A stretch of DNA of 64,000 nucleotides from an uncultured bacterium. Lineage in GTDB: Bacteria > Cyanobacteriota > Vampirovibrionia > Gastranaerophilales > Gastranaerophilaceae. The position numbers and the translations under genes are program-made. The stretch spans positions 35,615-99,614 of the forward strand of contig CASDPF010000004.1 in NCBI GenBank assembly GCA_949282215.1, given 5' to 3'. Below the pieces are notes generated by a model. That model saw nothing but the letters and a program-made list of their open reading frames with translations. It was not told the DNA's origin and did not search any database. Below, one piece after another: positions 26,416-34,537 of the stretch (position 1 is the stretch's first letter; every line of letters starts with the position of its first letter).

Positions 26416-27096
26416 TTATAATTTGTAAGGATAATCATCTGGAATTTTCCAATTATTTAATTGGATTAGTGATGTGCACCATTGAATTTCAGTTTTATTA
26501 TAGCATTTGTTTTTTAATTCTTGCATATCTCCATTCCATCTTACTTTATATGGTTCTACTCCTTTATTATAATGGTACTTCCATGTTTCTCCAGATGTAT
26601 TCGGCCAAAAGCCAAAGGAGAATATTTTAGAACTTCTTTTTTGTTCAAATTCTGTTCCGGTAAGGTTTGAAAGTTGACAATATTTGGCTTCTGGACAGAA
26701 TAAAAAATGACCTCCTGTAGTTTGTAATGAGATATTTCCGTCTTCATTCGTTTCATAGTATATATCAATTATGACAGCACTTCCATCTGCAAAGTATACA
26801 ATTTTTCTGGGTCTGACATAATTGATATCTTCTGTGCCAATATTTTTTAAATAATTTTTCAGATATTTCGACCAAAGTTCATCGGTGTTTTTGGGTGTCC
26901 AATATTTCTTGTCTCCGTTATTGTTTTCAGATAGTAATATGGCTTGATTAATTTCAGAATAAAATTTTTTCATTCTTGTTTCTACAATATTTTTTTTATG
27001 TTTTTGAATTATTGTAGGAATTGTCATTGCTGCAACTATCCCGATTATTCCTAATGTAATCAATACTTCTGCTAAGGTAAAAGCTCTTATTTTCAT
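26416..27096 (-). CDS. Type IV prepilin-like protein (pseudopilin), XRE-paired
   Basis: The product is 226 aa. It opens MKIRA/FTLAEVLITLGIIG with Ala before Phe and Glu at +5. ETRMKKFYSEINQAILLSENNNGD is the shared helix, and the C-terminus reads WCTSLIQLNNWKIPDDYPYKL. GAGGAAT precedes the ATG. It is divergent from the XRE gene at 27195, and the gap carries the strongest operator of the four pairs. It is convergent with the radical SAM gene (no gap). Confidence 0.9.
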   Translation of the reverse strand: MKIRAFTLAEVLITLGIIGIVAAMTIPTIIQKHKKNIVETRMKKFYSEINQAILLSENNNGDKKYWTPKNTDELWSKYLKNYLKNIGTEDINYVRPRKIVYFADGSAVIIDIYYETNEDGNISLQTTGGHFLFCPEAKYCQLSNLTGTEFEQKRSSKIFSFGFWPNTSGETWKYHYNKGVEPYKVRWNGDMQELKNKCYNKTEIQWCTSLIQLNNWKIPDDYPYKL

Positions 27097-27129
27097 AGTT
27101 TATTCCTCATTATAGTTAATAATATATTA

Positions 27130-27177
27130 CTATAGTAGTTATAAAACTACTATAGGAGATAGCAAGATATTTGTCAA
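27130..27177 (-). promoter_or_regulatory. Prepilin promoter with 11-bp perfect inverted repeat
   Basis: Minus-strand TTGACA (27172-27177), 17 bases, then TATAGT (27149-27154). A perfect 11-bp inverted repeat, CTATAGTAGTT (27130-27140) and AACTACTATAG (27145-27155) with a 4-base spacer, covers the whole -10. Confidence 0.85.
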
Positions 27178-27194
27178 TAATATAAAATTAAAAA

Positions 27195-27422
27195 ATGCAG
27201 AAAGAAGAATTTCTTAAAGAGTTAGGTTTTGCTATAAAGATGAAACGTATGCGTCAGAAAATTTCGCAGGAAAAACTTGCAGAATTATCTGATTGTAGTC
27301 TGTCTTATATCGGTTTTGTTGAAAGAGGTGAAAAAAGCCTTTCTTTATATAATTTTTTAAAGATAGCATCTGTACTCCAATTGGATGTCGGGAGTTTTTT
27401 AAGCGATTTTGTGAACCCATGA
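27195..27422 (+). CDS. XRE-family HTH regulator divergent from prepilin
   Basis: The product is 75 aa. The HTH is LGFAIKMKRMRQKISQEKLAE, then LSDCSLSYIGFVERGEKSLSLYNFLKIASVLQL. It has no other domain. No Shine-Dalgarno is visible; TAAAAT ends 6 bases before the ATG, suggesting a leaderless mRNA. It probably acts on the 27130-27155 inverted repeat. Confidence 0.85.
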   Translation: MQKEEFLKELGFAIKMKRMRQKISQEKLAELSDCSLSYIGFVERGEKSLSLYNFLKIASVLQLDVGSFLSDFVNP

Positions 27423-27558
27423 ATTCATGGTCATGTTTGCATGGCGGTTGAAATGGCGTCTTTTTTTATTTTGTAAATACGTTATACTGAATATGTAATC
27501 GGTTAAGATTCAAACCCTTGATGGTAAAATCGTTTGCCGATACTTCGGGAAGAGGTTT

Positions 27559-27945
27559 ATGTGTATGGGATATATACATTGCTGCGGGGCTTTGCATAAG
27601 ACAAAGTCGTATAGGCTTGTGCCGCGGGATAATTTTGTATTGTGCGAGGCGGATGTTCTTAAAAAGTGTCCGATATGCGGTCATTTTGTTGTGCAACTGA
27701 CTCGTGTTAATGACAAAGATGAAATTTCTATTATTAGAAGGACTAATGCTAAAGCAAAGAAGTTCTTTGAAGATTTAAAAAAATCTATTTTATATGAAGA
27801 AGTGCCGGCTAAGCTTCCAAAGGTTTATCAAGGAAAATTCTACCTTAATTATAATGAATTTGGAGTTAAAAAAAGATGCTATTCAAATTTAAGTTCCCTA
27901 AAAATTGGGCTGTGTGAAAATAAATATCTTAATAATAATCTATAA
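27559..27945 (+). CDS. Small Cys-rich (zinc-ribbon-like) protein
   Basis: The product is 128 aa, preceded by GAAGAGG; a second ATG at 27565 is possible. CC-x(5)-H near residue 8 and CPICGH (about 37-42) suggest a Zn site in the N-terminal half. The C-terminal half is basic and helical. I do not recognise the family. It ends before a strong terminator that separates it from the phage module. Confidence 0.6.
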   Translation: MCMGYIHCCGALHKTKSYRLVPRDNFVLCEADVLKKCPICGHFVVQLTRVNDKDEISIIRRTNAKAKKFFEDLKKSILYEEVPAKLPKVYQGKFYLNYNEFGVKKRCYSNLSSLKIGLCENKYLNNNL

Positions 27946-27971
27946 TCCTTTTAAATTATCTTACTCTCTAG

Positions 27972-27997
27972 GGGATGAAATTATTTCATCCCTTTTT
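27972..27997 (+). terminator. Intrinsic terminator left of the phage module
   Basis: GGGATGAAA and TTTCATCCC arms with a 3-base loop and a TTTTT run. Confidence 0.9.
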
Positions 27998-28036
27998 ATT
28001 AATAAAAATTTAATAAGGAATTATTATTAAAAAAAT

Positions 28037-28053
28037 AGCCAAATGGTTATTTT
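28037..28053 (+). promoter_or_regulatory. 17-bp motif shared with 36244-36260; possible phage operator
   Basis: AGCCAAATGGTTATTTT here and AGCCATTTGGTTATTTT upstream of the terminase large gene differ only at two central bases. Both centres are palindromic (CCAAATGG-type versus CCATTTGG). Here it lies about 60 bases before the first phage gene, just ahead of a TATTAT -10-like hexamer. Confidence 0.45.
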
Positions 28054-28111
28054 TCTTTAGGTATTATGAAATAAAGGATAGCCGGAAGGAATATTCAGCG
28101 AGGAATATGAA

Positions 28112-28321
28112 ATGAAATTAACACCAAAGGAGATGGTTGTTATAACTTTGGTTGCCTCGGGTTACTCGGATAAAGAGATAGGGCTCAAACTAAACATTTC
28201 TTACGGAACAGTAAGGGATTACATTGATAAAATAGTTTTGAAAACGCAGGCAAGAAACAGAACCCATGCAGCTATGTTATATGCCAAAGATAATCCGAAA
28301 TGGTTGGGAGCCATTCGGTAA
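28112..28321 (+). CDS. LuxR-type HTH protein (phage module)
   Basis: The product is 69 aa and consists only of a LuxR/GerE-type HTH: LTPKEMVVITLVASGYSDKEIGLKLNIS, then GTVRDYIDKIVLKTQARNR. There is no receiver or ligand domain. It is first in the phage transcription unit, 24 bases before the amidase, and is a candidate activator of the late genes. Confidence 0.85.
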   Translation: MKLTPKEMVVITLVASGYSDKEIGLKLNISYGTVRDYIDKIVLKTQARNRTHAAMLYAKDNPKWLGAIR

Positions 28322-28345
28322 ATATAATTTTTTATATGGAGTGCT

Positions 28346-28843
28346 ATGAAAAGAATAATAATTCATTGGACAGCCGGATTATATTATCCGACTGAACTTG
28401 AGAAAACCCATTACCATTTTTTGATTGATAGGGATGGAAAAATCTATAATGGTAAATTTAAGCCTGAAAATAATTTAAGATGCCTTGCAGGTCATTATGC
28501 TGCCCATACAGGCGGCGGTAATACCGCTTCAATTGGTGTTGCTTTGTGTGCGATGAACGGGTTTAAAAGTTTAAAAGATATAGGGAAATATCCAATTACA
28601 AAAATTCAATTTGAAGCAGCTATGAAACTTTGTGCAGAATTGTCTGTTAAATATTCGATTCCAATTAATCCAAATACTATAATGACTCATTATGAATTTG
28701 GGTTAAAACATCCAGATACATCAAGTGCGGGGAAAATTGATATTATTTTTATTCCACCTTATCCTTGGGTGAATAAAATTGAGGCTGGTAAATTTATAAG
28801 ATCAAAAATCAGATGGTACAAGGAAAATTTACAAGGAGAATAA
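28346..28843 (+). CDS. N-acetylmuramoyl-L-alanine amidase (phage endolysin)
   Basis: The product is 165 aa, an Amidase_2/PGRP-type fold. It cleaves the MurNAc-L-Ala bond in peptidoglycan. IIIHWTAG supplies the first zinc His, HYHFLIDRDGKIYNG the core strand, and TMTHYEFG the second His-bearing helix. There is no signal peptide, so it would need a holin for export. It is 3 bases from the next gene. Confidence 0.9.
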   Translation: MKRIIIHWTAGLYYPTELEKTHYHFLIDRDGKIYNGKFKPENNLRCLAGHYAAHTGGGNTASIGVALCAMNGFKSLKDIGKYPITKIQFEAAMKLCAELSVKYSIPINPNTIMTHYEFGLKHPDTSSAGKIDIIFIPPYPWVNKIEAGKFIRSKIRWYKENLQGE

Positions 28844-28846
28844 TTT

Positions 28847-30367
28847 ATGGAAGTTTCCTATTATAATCTTTCGGGTGGTATAAATCAGGCTTTGACTAAA
28901 ACTGAACTCGGCAATGATACAAAAAAAATTTATTGGGCGGATTCCCAAAATGTTGAAATTTTACAAAATAGAGGTATTATCAAACAAAATGGTAATACAA
29001 AAATGTTGGAGTTACCTGAAAGTGAAAGTATTTCAGGTTTGTATGAAATGCGTAGCGGAAAAAGAATTAAGCTCGTAATTACAACTGCTTCAGGGAAAAT
29101 ATATATTTATAATAAAGGTAATATGTCTTTTAGTTTGCTTGAGAAAACTATTTCCGGTACAAAGCCGGTATTTGCAAGTTTTTTGGATGGTGTTTTGATT
29201 TCCAGCAGTTCGGATTCTCTTTTTTATATAAAGAATAATGATGAAAATGAAGTTGTTGAATGCAATCTTACAGATGATAATGAAAACCCTGTATATAGCG
29301 AAGTTATAAGTATATATAACGGCCGAGTTTGGGTTGCATCAGGGTCTGTAATTTATTATTCAGCATTGGGAACTTATGATGATTTCTCAACTACAGGCGA
29401 TGCCGGTTATATAAGAAATTTTCATACAAATACGGATGAAATTACTGCATTAAAGCCTTATAAAGATTACCTTGCTATTTATAAGAAAAATGAAGTTTAT
29501 CTTTTGACTGGTATGAGTGAAGATGATTTTGCTATTGTTCCGTTTGCAAATAAAGGGGCTTATTCTTCTCGCAGTATTGTAAATGTCGAAAATAAGCAAT
29601 ATTTTTTAAATAGTGGAATTTACGCATTAGAACAGGTTGGAGAATTAAATCAAATTCAGCTTGGATCAGAAATCTCTAAAAATATTTCCGATGAATTTGA
29701 TAATTTTAATAAAGTCAGATTAGATGAAAGTCTAAGTTTACATTATGAAAGTCGAAATCAAGTTTGGTATTTCTTTCCTTATACTGATGATGATTATTTC
29801 CATATTATTTGGATAAATGATTATGTTAATAAATCATGGTATAAAAGGGTCATTCCGCAAAATATAACGTATGCTTGTGTTTTTGATGATTATGTTATCA
29901 CTGCTGATTCTTCAGGAAATATTTACCGAGAGGATTATGGGGTGACGTTTGATGGGGAACCTATTCAATTTATGTGGAAATCTCCGTTTTTATCTTTAGG
30001 GTCTATTCATCACAGAAAAATTATTGACGAATTTTATTTTATATTGGATGAAGCTTACGATAATAATTTTAATTTTTCTGTATATAAAGATTATGATAGC
30101 GGATATTCTGATGATATAGAAAAAATATATTCAGTTCACTTGGAGCATCTAATTTGGGCTGATGATAATACGTCTGATAATTTACCTTGTCATTGGGCTA
30201 CGGATGAGGATTCTTTACCTGTTTGGTCTGTTAACAGAGATACTTTAGAAAAAGCGGAAATCTCTGAGTCAAATTATGCAATACAGCTTTGCGTGAGCGG
30301 AGAAAATTCTAATGAGTCTTGTGCAATTATAGGACTTCAGTTCCGTGAAATTTATAACGATGACTAA
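28847..30367 (+). CDS. Phage structural protein, probable neck/tail component
   Basis: The product is 506 aa and almost all beta, with repeated strands of the type YSEVISIYNGRVWVASGSVIYYS and an EVYLLTGMSEDDF segment; this suggests a beta-propeller or barrel. It resembles podoviral neck or tail-stabilising proteins of the P22 gp10 kind, by general pattern only. AAGGAGAA lies before the ATG. It lies between the lysin and the capsid gene, where a tail or head-closure component is expected in a mirrored order. Confidence 0.6.
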   Translation: MEVSYYNLSGGINQALTKTELGNDTKKIYWADSQNVEILQNRGIIKQNGNTKMLELPESESISGLYEMRSGKRIKLVITTASGKIYIYNKGNMSFSLLEKTISGTKPVFASFLDGVLISSSSDSLFYIKNNDENEVVECNLTDDNENPVYSEVISIYNGRVWVASGSVIYYSALGTYDDFSTTGDAGYIRNFHTNTDEITALKPYKDYLAIYKKNEVYLLTGMSEDDFAIVPFANKGAYSSRSIVNVENKQYFLNSGIYALEQVGELNQIQLGSEISKNISDEFDNFNKVRLDESLSLHYESRNQVWYFFPYTDDDYFHIIWINDYVNKSWYKRVIPQNITYACVFDDYVITADSSGNIYREDYGVTFDGEPIQFMWKSPFLSLGSIHHRKIIDEFYFILDEAYDNNFNFSVYKDYDSGYSDDIEKIYSVHLEHLIWADDNTSDNLPCHWATDEDSLPVWSVNRDTLEKAEISESNYAIQLCVSGENSNESCAIIGLQFREIYNDD

Positions 30368-30415
30368 AGCACCACTCAACTTATTTATACAAAATAAAAA
30401 GAAAGGACAAATTAA

Positions 30416-31342
30416 ATGAGTACACACACAACAAATTCTTACTCTGCATTCATTCCTGAAATTTGGAGTCAGAAATTGAACTCAATGCTTCAAAAAGAAT
30501 GTGTTATGCTACAGTGCGTAAACAGAAATTATGAAGGCGAAATTAAAAACCAAGGGGATTCAGTTAAAATTATTACACCTGCAGCTGTCAGTGTTGCAAC
30601 TGTTGGTAGCGGCAATATTACGTATGATGAATTGGAACCTACTTCTACTGACCTTGTAATCGATCAGAAAAAATTCTTTGCTTTTAAAATTAATGATGTT
30701 GCTCAAGTTCAGTCTAATACGGATATTATGGAAGCTCATTTGGAAAATGCAAAAAAAGCTATTGAAGAAGTTCAAGATTCTTACCTTTTATCTCAACATG
30801 CAAATGTTGACGGTGCAAATATTGTAGGGTCTGATTCTCAACCAATTACTTTAGATAAAACAACTATCTATTCTCAATTTGTAAAATTAGCTTTATGCTT
30901 GAAAAATTCAAATGCGGTATCTTCAACAAAACGCCCTTGGGTCGTTATTAACCCTACAATTGAATCTTATCTGCTTCAAAGCTCTGAATTTATTGGTGCT
31001 CATAATGTTGCTGATGAAACATTAAGAGAAGGAGCAATCGGCAGAATTGCAGGCATGGATGTTCTTGTAAGTACTAATTTATCTGATGTTTCAGGAAAAT
31101 ACTATGTGCTTGCAGGTACTAATGATGCTATTACTTTTGCATCTCAACTTGCTAAAATTGAAAGTTTACGTGATAAAGACAGTTTCTCTGATTTAATTAG
31201 AGGCTTGTATCTGTATGGTGCAAAAACCGTCCAACCGAAAGCTTTAGCTAAAATGGTTGTTAAATCTGTTGCTACGACGGTTCCTACAGAACCGACTGAG
31301 CCTACGGAGGCTACTGAACCGACAGATCCAACAGAACCGTAA
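30416..31342 (+). CDS. Phage major capsid protein
   Basis: The product is 308 aa, similar in layout to P22-coat-like HK97-fold proteins. The early part has AFIPEIWSQKLNSMLQKE, then KNQGDSVKI, and the late part has RPWVVINPTIESYLLQSSEF and GRIAGMDVLVSTNL. The C-terminal 19 residues are a Thr-Glu-Pro repeat (PTEPTEPTEATEPTDPTEP), an acidic appendage. GAAAGGACAA precedes the ATG. A strong terminator hairpin follows, fitting high expression of the capsid. Confidence 0.82.
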   Translation: MSTHTTNSYSAFIPEIWSQKLNSMLQKECVMLQCVNRNYEGEIKNQGDSVKIITPAAVSVATVGSGNITYDELEPTSTDLVIDQKKFFAFKINDVAQVQSNTDIMEAHLENAKKAIEEVQDSYLLSQHANVDGANIVGSDSQPITLDKTTIYSQFVKLALCLKNSNAVSSTKRPWVVINPTIESYLLQSSEFIGAHNVADETLREGAIGRIAGMDVLVSTNLSDVSGKYYVLAGTNDAITFASQLAKIESLRDKDSFSDLIRGLYLYGAKTVQPKALAKMVVKSVATTVPTEPTEPTEATEPTDPTEP

Positions 31343-31360
31343 GTCTTTAATTACCCTGTA

Positions 31361-31419
31361 AAGTACCTTTAAATCTTTTATAAAAGCCTTTTTTAAAAGG
31401 TGATTTAAAGGTGCTTTTT
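31361..31419 (+). terminator. Large hairpin/terminator after the capsid gene
   Basis: Arms AAGTACCTTTAAATC (31361-31375) and GATTTAAAGGTGCTT (31402-31416) pair over 15 positions with one G-U, followed by TTTT. It probably terminates part of the transcripts, so that downstream genes are expressed less than the capsid. Confidence 0.8.
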
Positions 31420-31433
31420 GAGAAAGGAATGGT

Positions 31434-31694
31434 ATGTTTAAGCATATAAAGGAAACTATAAAACAATTGGCACAAAGTGCTGTTGCTATAGCTGAAAAAT
31501 CTCTTGGCAGTTCTACAGGTCAATTAAAAAAGAAAATGGCTATTGATTATGTTACGTCAAAATTGCCTGTTCCTGCTATTTTCAGAACATTTATCGCAGT
31601 ACTTTTGTCAGGATTTATTGATGATTCTATCGAGTTTGCCGTTGAGTATATGAATTCGTTGAATCAAAAAACGGATGGAGAAATTTATGAATAA
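31434..31694 (+). CDS. Small phage membrane protein, possible holin
   Basis: The product is 86 aa. One hydrophobic stretch (PAIFRTFIAVLLSGFIDDSI, about residues 44-63) lies after a basic amphipathic N-terminal half. GAGAAAGG precedes the ATG. Size and layout would suit a holin that releases the amidase, but no holin family motif is clear. Its stop overlaps the start of the scaffold gene by 8 bases. Confidence 0.5.
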   Translation: MFKHIKETIKQLAQSAVAIAEKSLGSSTGQLKKKMAIDYVTSKLPVPAIFRTFIAVLLSGFIDDSIEFAVEYMNSLNQKTDGEIYE

Positions 31695-32343
31695 TAATCA
31701 AATACAAAATACTATGGGCGGGGGATTATCTTATGCCGATAACCGTCAAACATCAGGACAAACGGCTGTTCCTCAACCTCAAGAGCCTGTTCAAACTTAT
31801 GATGTAAAAAGTATTGTGTTAAACGATCTTAGCAAAATTCAAAAACTTGTTGATGATGGTGTAATTAACAATACGCAAGGACAATATTTAGTGAACTATG
31901 TAATAAATAAGGCGTATGACATGGTTAATAACAATAGTCAAGGAAAGGCTCAAGTTACGCCGAATAATAATGCATTTGCTGAATTTGAAGCAGAAAATGC
32001 AGGGTTTTTCGATAAAAACGGCAGAGCTGAGGTTTTAGAATATCTTAAAAATTCCGGTTTTGAGGGTGATAAAGATGAAATCTCCTTAATATCAAAAATG
32101 ATTGAAAACCTTGAAAATGGTGCAATCGAAAGATATTTAAAACAAACAGCTTACGAAAAGACGTTAAATAACGAAAATGAAATCGCAAAACAGAGATTGA
32201 GAGCAAATGCACAAAACTCTAATTTTGATGATGCAAAAGCAAGGGTTTTTACTCGTGAGCAAATCGGCAAAATGAGTGGTGCAGAATTTGCTAAATATGA
32301 AAAAGCAATTATGGAACAACTCCGTAAAGGTTTGATTAAATAA
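31687..32343 (+). CDS. Phage scaffold-like protein
   Basis: The product is 218 aa. I chose the ATG at 31687, which has GGATGGAG upstream. It is highly charged and helical, with an Asn/Gln-rich N-terminus, no membrane segment and a C-terminus REQIGKMSGAEFAKYEKAIM as in capsid-assembly scaffolds of podoviruses. Position next to the capsid gene supports this. Confidence 0.65.
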   Translation: MNNNQIQNTMGGGLSYADNRQTSGQTAVPQPQEPVQTYDVKSIVLNDLSKIQKLVDDGVINNTQGQYLVNYVINKAYDMVNNNSQGKAQVTPNNNAFAEFEAENAGFFDKNGRAEVLEYLKNSGFEGDKDEISLISKMIENLENGAIERYLKQTAYEKTLNNENEIAKQRLRANAQNSNFDDAKARVFTREQIGKMSGAEFAKYEKAIMEQLRKGLIK

Positions 32344-32362
32344 TTAAGCAAATTAACCGTGG

Positions 32363-32388
32363 CAGTCGGGCGGTTTTACCGCCTGCTG
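32363..32388 (+). other. GC-rich mRNA hairpin ahead of the adaptor gene
   Basis: CGGGCGG/CCGCCTG with a TTTTA loop, extended by CAG/CTG, makes a stem of about 10 bp in an otherwise AT-rich region. It ends 10 bases before the AAAGG ribosome site of the gene at 32409. No U-run follows, so it is more likely a translational or stability element than a terminator. Confidence 0.55.
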
Positions 32389-32408
32389 TAACGGGAAAGG
32401 ATACGTTG

Positions 32409-33047
32409 ATGAATTACTTTGAATTGATAAATAAATGCCTTACCGAATTAAATTATAAGCAGGTTTATTCGTTTACCGAATTGACTAAAAATGAGCATTT
32501 AAAGATTAAAAATATTATAAATACTCTTAATACAGAAGTTTGTAATTCTGATAATTGGAATTTTTTATTAAGAAGGAAAGAATTTGAAATTCCTGCAAAT
32601 ATTTCAGAAATTCCAAATCCGATTAACGGCAAAGTTGCCATGCTCTTAATCGGAGGAAAAGAATATAGATATACAGATAATTTTGAAAAGTTTTTTACAA
32701 ATTCCCAACCGAGAAACACTTATACAACATTCAATGATAAGTTATTGATTCCGTTGTTTGATAAGGTTCAAAATGCTGAAATCCTTTATTATACTTCTAA
32801 TTACGCAAAAACTGCAGAAGGTACGGAAAAAGAATCTTTGGAAAATGATACTGATATTTCTGTAATTCCTGATATTTTTGCAGAACCAATATTAGTATAT
32901 GGGACTTGTATGAGATTAAAAGGAAATCCGCAGCATATTAGATTTAGTTACTGGTTGTCAATGTATAATAATGCACTTGCAAATTTACGTTCAAAATCCG
33001 CTATTGATGCCGATTATTCACCATCAATAAGGCTTAGCAGATACTAG
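32409..33047 (+). CDS. Phage head-tail adaptor-like protein
   Basis: The product is 212 aa, from the ATG at 32409 with AAAGG upstream; a TTG start 3 bases before is possible. It opens NYFELINKCLTELNYK and continues with a beta-rich middle (NGKVAMLLIGGKEYRY) and YWLSMYNNALANLR. This is the general pattern of podoviral gp4-like tail accessory/adaptor proteins. It is positioned between scaffold and small terminase. Confidence 0.6.
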   Translation: MNYFELINKCLTELNYKQVYSFTELTKNEHLKIKNIINTLNTEVCNSDNWNFLLRRKEFEIPANISEIPNPINGKVAMLLIGGKEYRYTDNFEKFFTNSQPRNTYTTFNDKLLIPLFDKVQNAEILYYTSNYAKTAEGTEKESLENDTDISVIPDIFAEPILVYGTCMRLKGNPQHIRFSYWLSMYNNALANLRSKSAIDADYSPSIRLSRY

Positions 33048-33204
33048 AAATTTAGCATATAAAAATTTGCAAAAAAAACAGGAAGTTATTTTTCATTCCC
33101 CCCTGTTAAGATTTACACTAGCCGAAATATAAATAGCATGTTTATTATAGCACGTTATTAGTAAAAACACAAATTATGATAAGAAATGTTAATAATTATA
33201 AACA

Positions 33205-33636
33205 ATGAAACAGTTAACTCAGCAACAGAAAATTTTTATAGATGAATATATAAAAACGGTTGACGGAGAACTTTCCGCAAAAAATGCAGGCTATAAATCC
33301 CGAAACCTAAAAGAGACCGCAAATCGACTTTTAGCAAATAATAATGTAATAAAAGAAATGAAAATTCGACTTAAAGGTCGAATAAATTCACTAAGAGTTG
33401 ATAAAGGGTATGTTATACAAAAGCTTTTACAAATTGCGGAATTTTCTTTAGAAGAAGAAGATATTCTCGATAAAGAAGGAAATTTTACAGGAAAGAAAAA
33501 GCTCAGAGATACTTCTGCAGCTTTAAAAGCATTGGAAAGTTTATGCAAGTATTTGGGCTTTAATTCAAAAACAGAAGACGGTTATAGACCTGCAAAGATT
33601 ATTACTATTTCAAATCTTGATGATAACAAAATTTGA
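33205..33636 (+). CDS. Phage terminase small subunit
   Basis: The product is 143 aa. It recognises packaging DNA and recruits the large subunit. LTQQQKIFIDEYIKTVDGEL, AKNAGYKSRNLKETANRLL and the helix-turn pattern to VIKEMKIRLKGR are typical of Terminase_2 proteins. The C-terminal half mentions repeat helices TSAALKALESLCKYLGF. It overlaps the gene frame that follows by about 4 bases if its early start is used. Confidence 0.85.
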   Translation: MKQLTQQQKIFIDEYIKTVDGELSAKNAGYKSRNLKETANRLLANNNVIKEMKIRLKGRINSLRVDKGYVIQKLLQIAEFSLEEEDILDKEGNFTGKKKLRDTSAALKALESLCKYLGFNSKTEDGYRPAKIITISNLDDNKI

Positions 33637-33650
33637 AAGAAAGGAATTTT

Positions 33651-34013
33651 ATGAAACCAAAAGATGATGATATTGAACAAATGCTATTAAATAATGCATC
33701 TTTAGATGAATTGATAAAGATGAAAATTGAAAAAGAATTCAAGGCCGAGCAGGAAATGGCAAAAAGAAAACCTCAAAAGAAAGTTATTACAAATATTTCA
33801 AAGGTGCCGAAAGGAAAAATATTTTCAAAACACGCTGTATTCAGGTTTTATAATCGTAAGAATAAGACAGAAACTTTTATTAACGGTGTTCAAGCTGAAG
33901 CTTTGCTTGGAATTCAAAATTCTATAAGAGAAAAAATTTATAACGGTGAATTGAGTGCATTTACAACTGATGATGCGTATGTAAAATTTGAGAAAATTGA
34001 TGTTACAGTTTAG
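33651..34013 (+). CDS. Phage hypothetical protein between small terminase and GNAT
   Basis: The product is 120 aa. I chose the ATG at 33651, which has GAAAGAAAGG directly upstream. It has an acidic N-terminus (MKPKDDDIEQMLLNNASL), a basic middle (KRKPQKKVITNISKVPKG) and a beta-rich end. No family is recognised. It is in the same transcription unit as the terminase, 14 bases overlapping the GNAT gene. Confidence 0.6.
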   Translation: MKPKDDDIEQMLLNNASLDELIKMKIEKEFKAEQEMAKRKPQKKVITNISKVPKGKIFSKHAVFRFYNRKNKTETFINGVQAEALLGIQNSIREKIYNGELSAFTTDDAYVKFEKIDVTV

Positions 34014-34515
34014 GCAAATAATCATAAATCGTGAGGAAAATCAATTTGAAAATATTGAGTATATTCCTCAAATAATGTTTTTGTACCGTCGTTTTGAAAG
34101 GTTTTTAAAAGATGATTTTGCAATTCAGGAAGATACATTTTTAGAGTATTTTTTGAATTTAGTAGAGGAATTGTCACCCTATTTTTGGGTAATATTTTCT
34201 GATGATGAAGTCGCGGGGTTTGTATATTTAGAAAATTTTACTGGAGATTGTAATTGTTTACATGGTGCAGAAGTTACGACTTGTTTTGATAAAAAGTTTT
34301 GGGGTTCTTTTACTTATTATACTGCGATTGTATTTTTTAATTACTGTTTTAAAACATTGGGACTTAAAAAAATTAAAGCAATGATTTATCCGGAAAATTT
34401 CCGTGTCATAAATCTTTTAAAACGCTGCGGATTTATAAAAGAAGGATTTTTAAAATCAGAGACCATACGTAATGGAAAGCCTCAGGATATTGAAGTTTAT
34501 TCTTTGATTAATTAA
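34000..34515 (+). CDS. GNAT-fold acetyltransferase (phage module)
   Basis: The product is 171 aa from the ATG at 34000; a TTG start at 33988 is possible. The GNAT core reads VAGFVYLENFTGDC, FDKKFWGSFTYYTA, LKKIKAMIYPENFRVINLLKRCGFIKEGF, as in RimJ/RimL-type enzymes. The substrate is unknown. Acetyltransferases beside packaging genes occur in several podoviruses (family knowledge). Confidence 0.75.
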   Translation: MLQFRQIIINREENQFENIEYIPQIMFLYRRFERFLKDDFAIQEDTFLEYFLNLVEELSPYFWVIFSDDEVAGFVYLENFTGDCNCLHGAEVTTCFDKKFWGSFTYYTAIVFFNYCFKTLGLKKIKAMIYPENFRVINLLKRCGFIKEGFLKSETIRNGKPQDIEVYSLIN

Positions 34516-34537
34516 GTCAAATTGGAAAGGTTTGAAT

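Noticed and set aside
24470..27200. RiPP precursor peptide for the SPASM enzyme
   Set aside because: No short frame with a ribosome site and precursor-like composition was found beside the enzyme.
27466..27700. Overlapping small frames on both strands ahead of the 27559 gene
   Set aside because: They shadow the 27559-27945 gene and have no ribosome sites.
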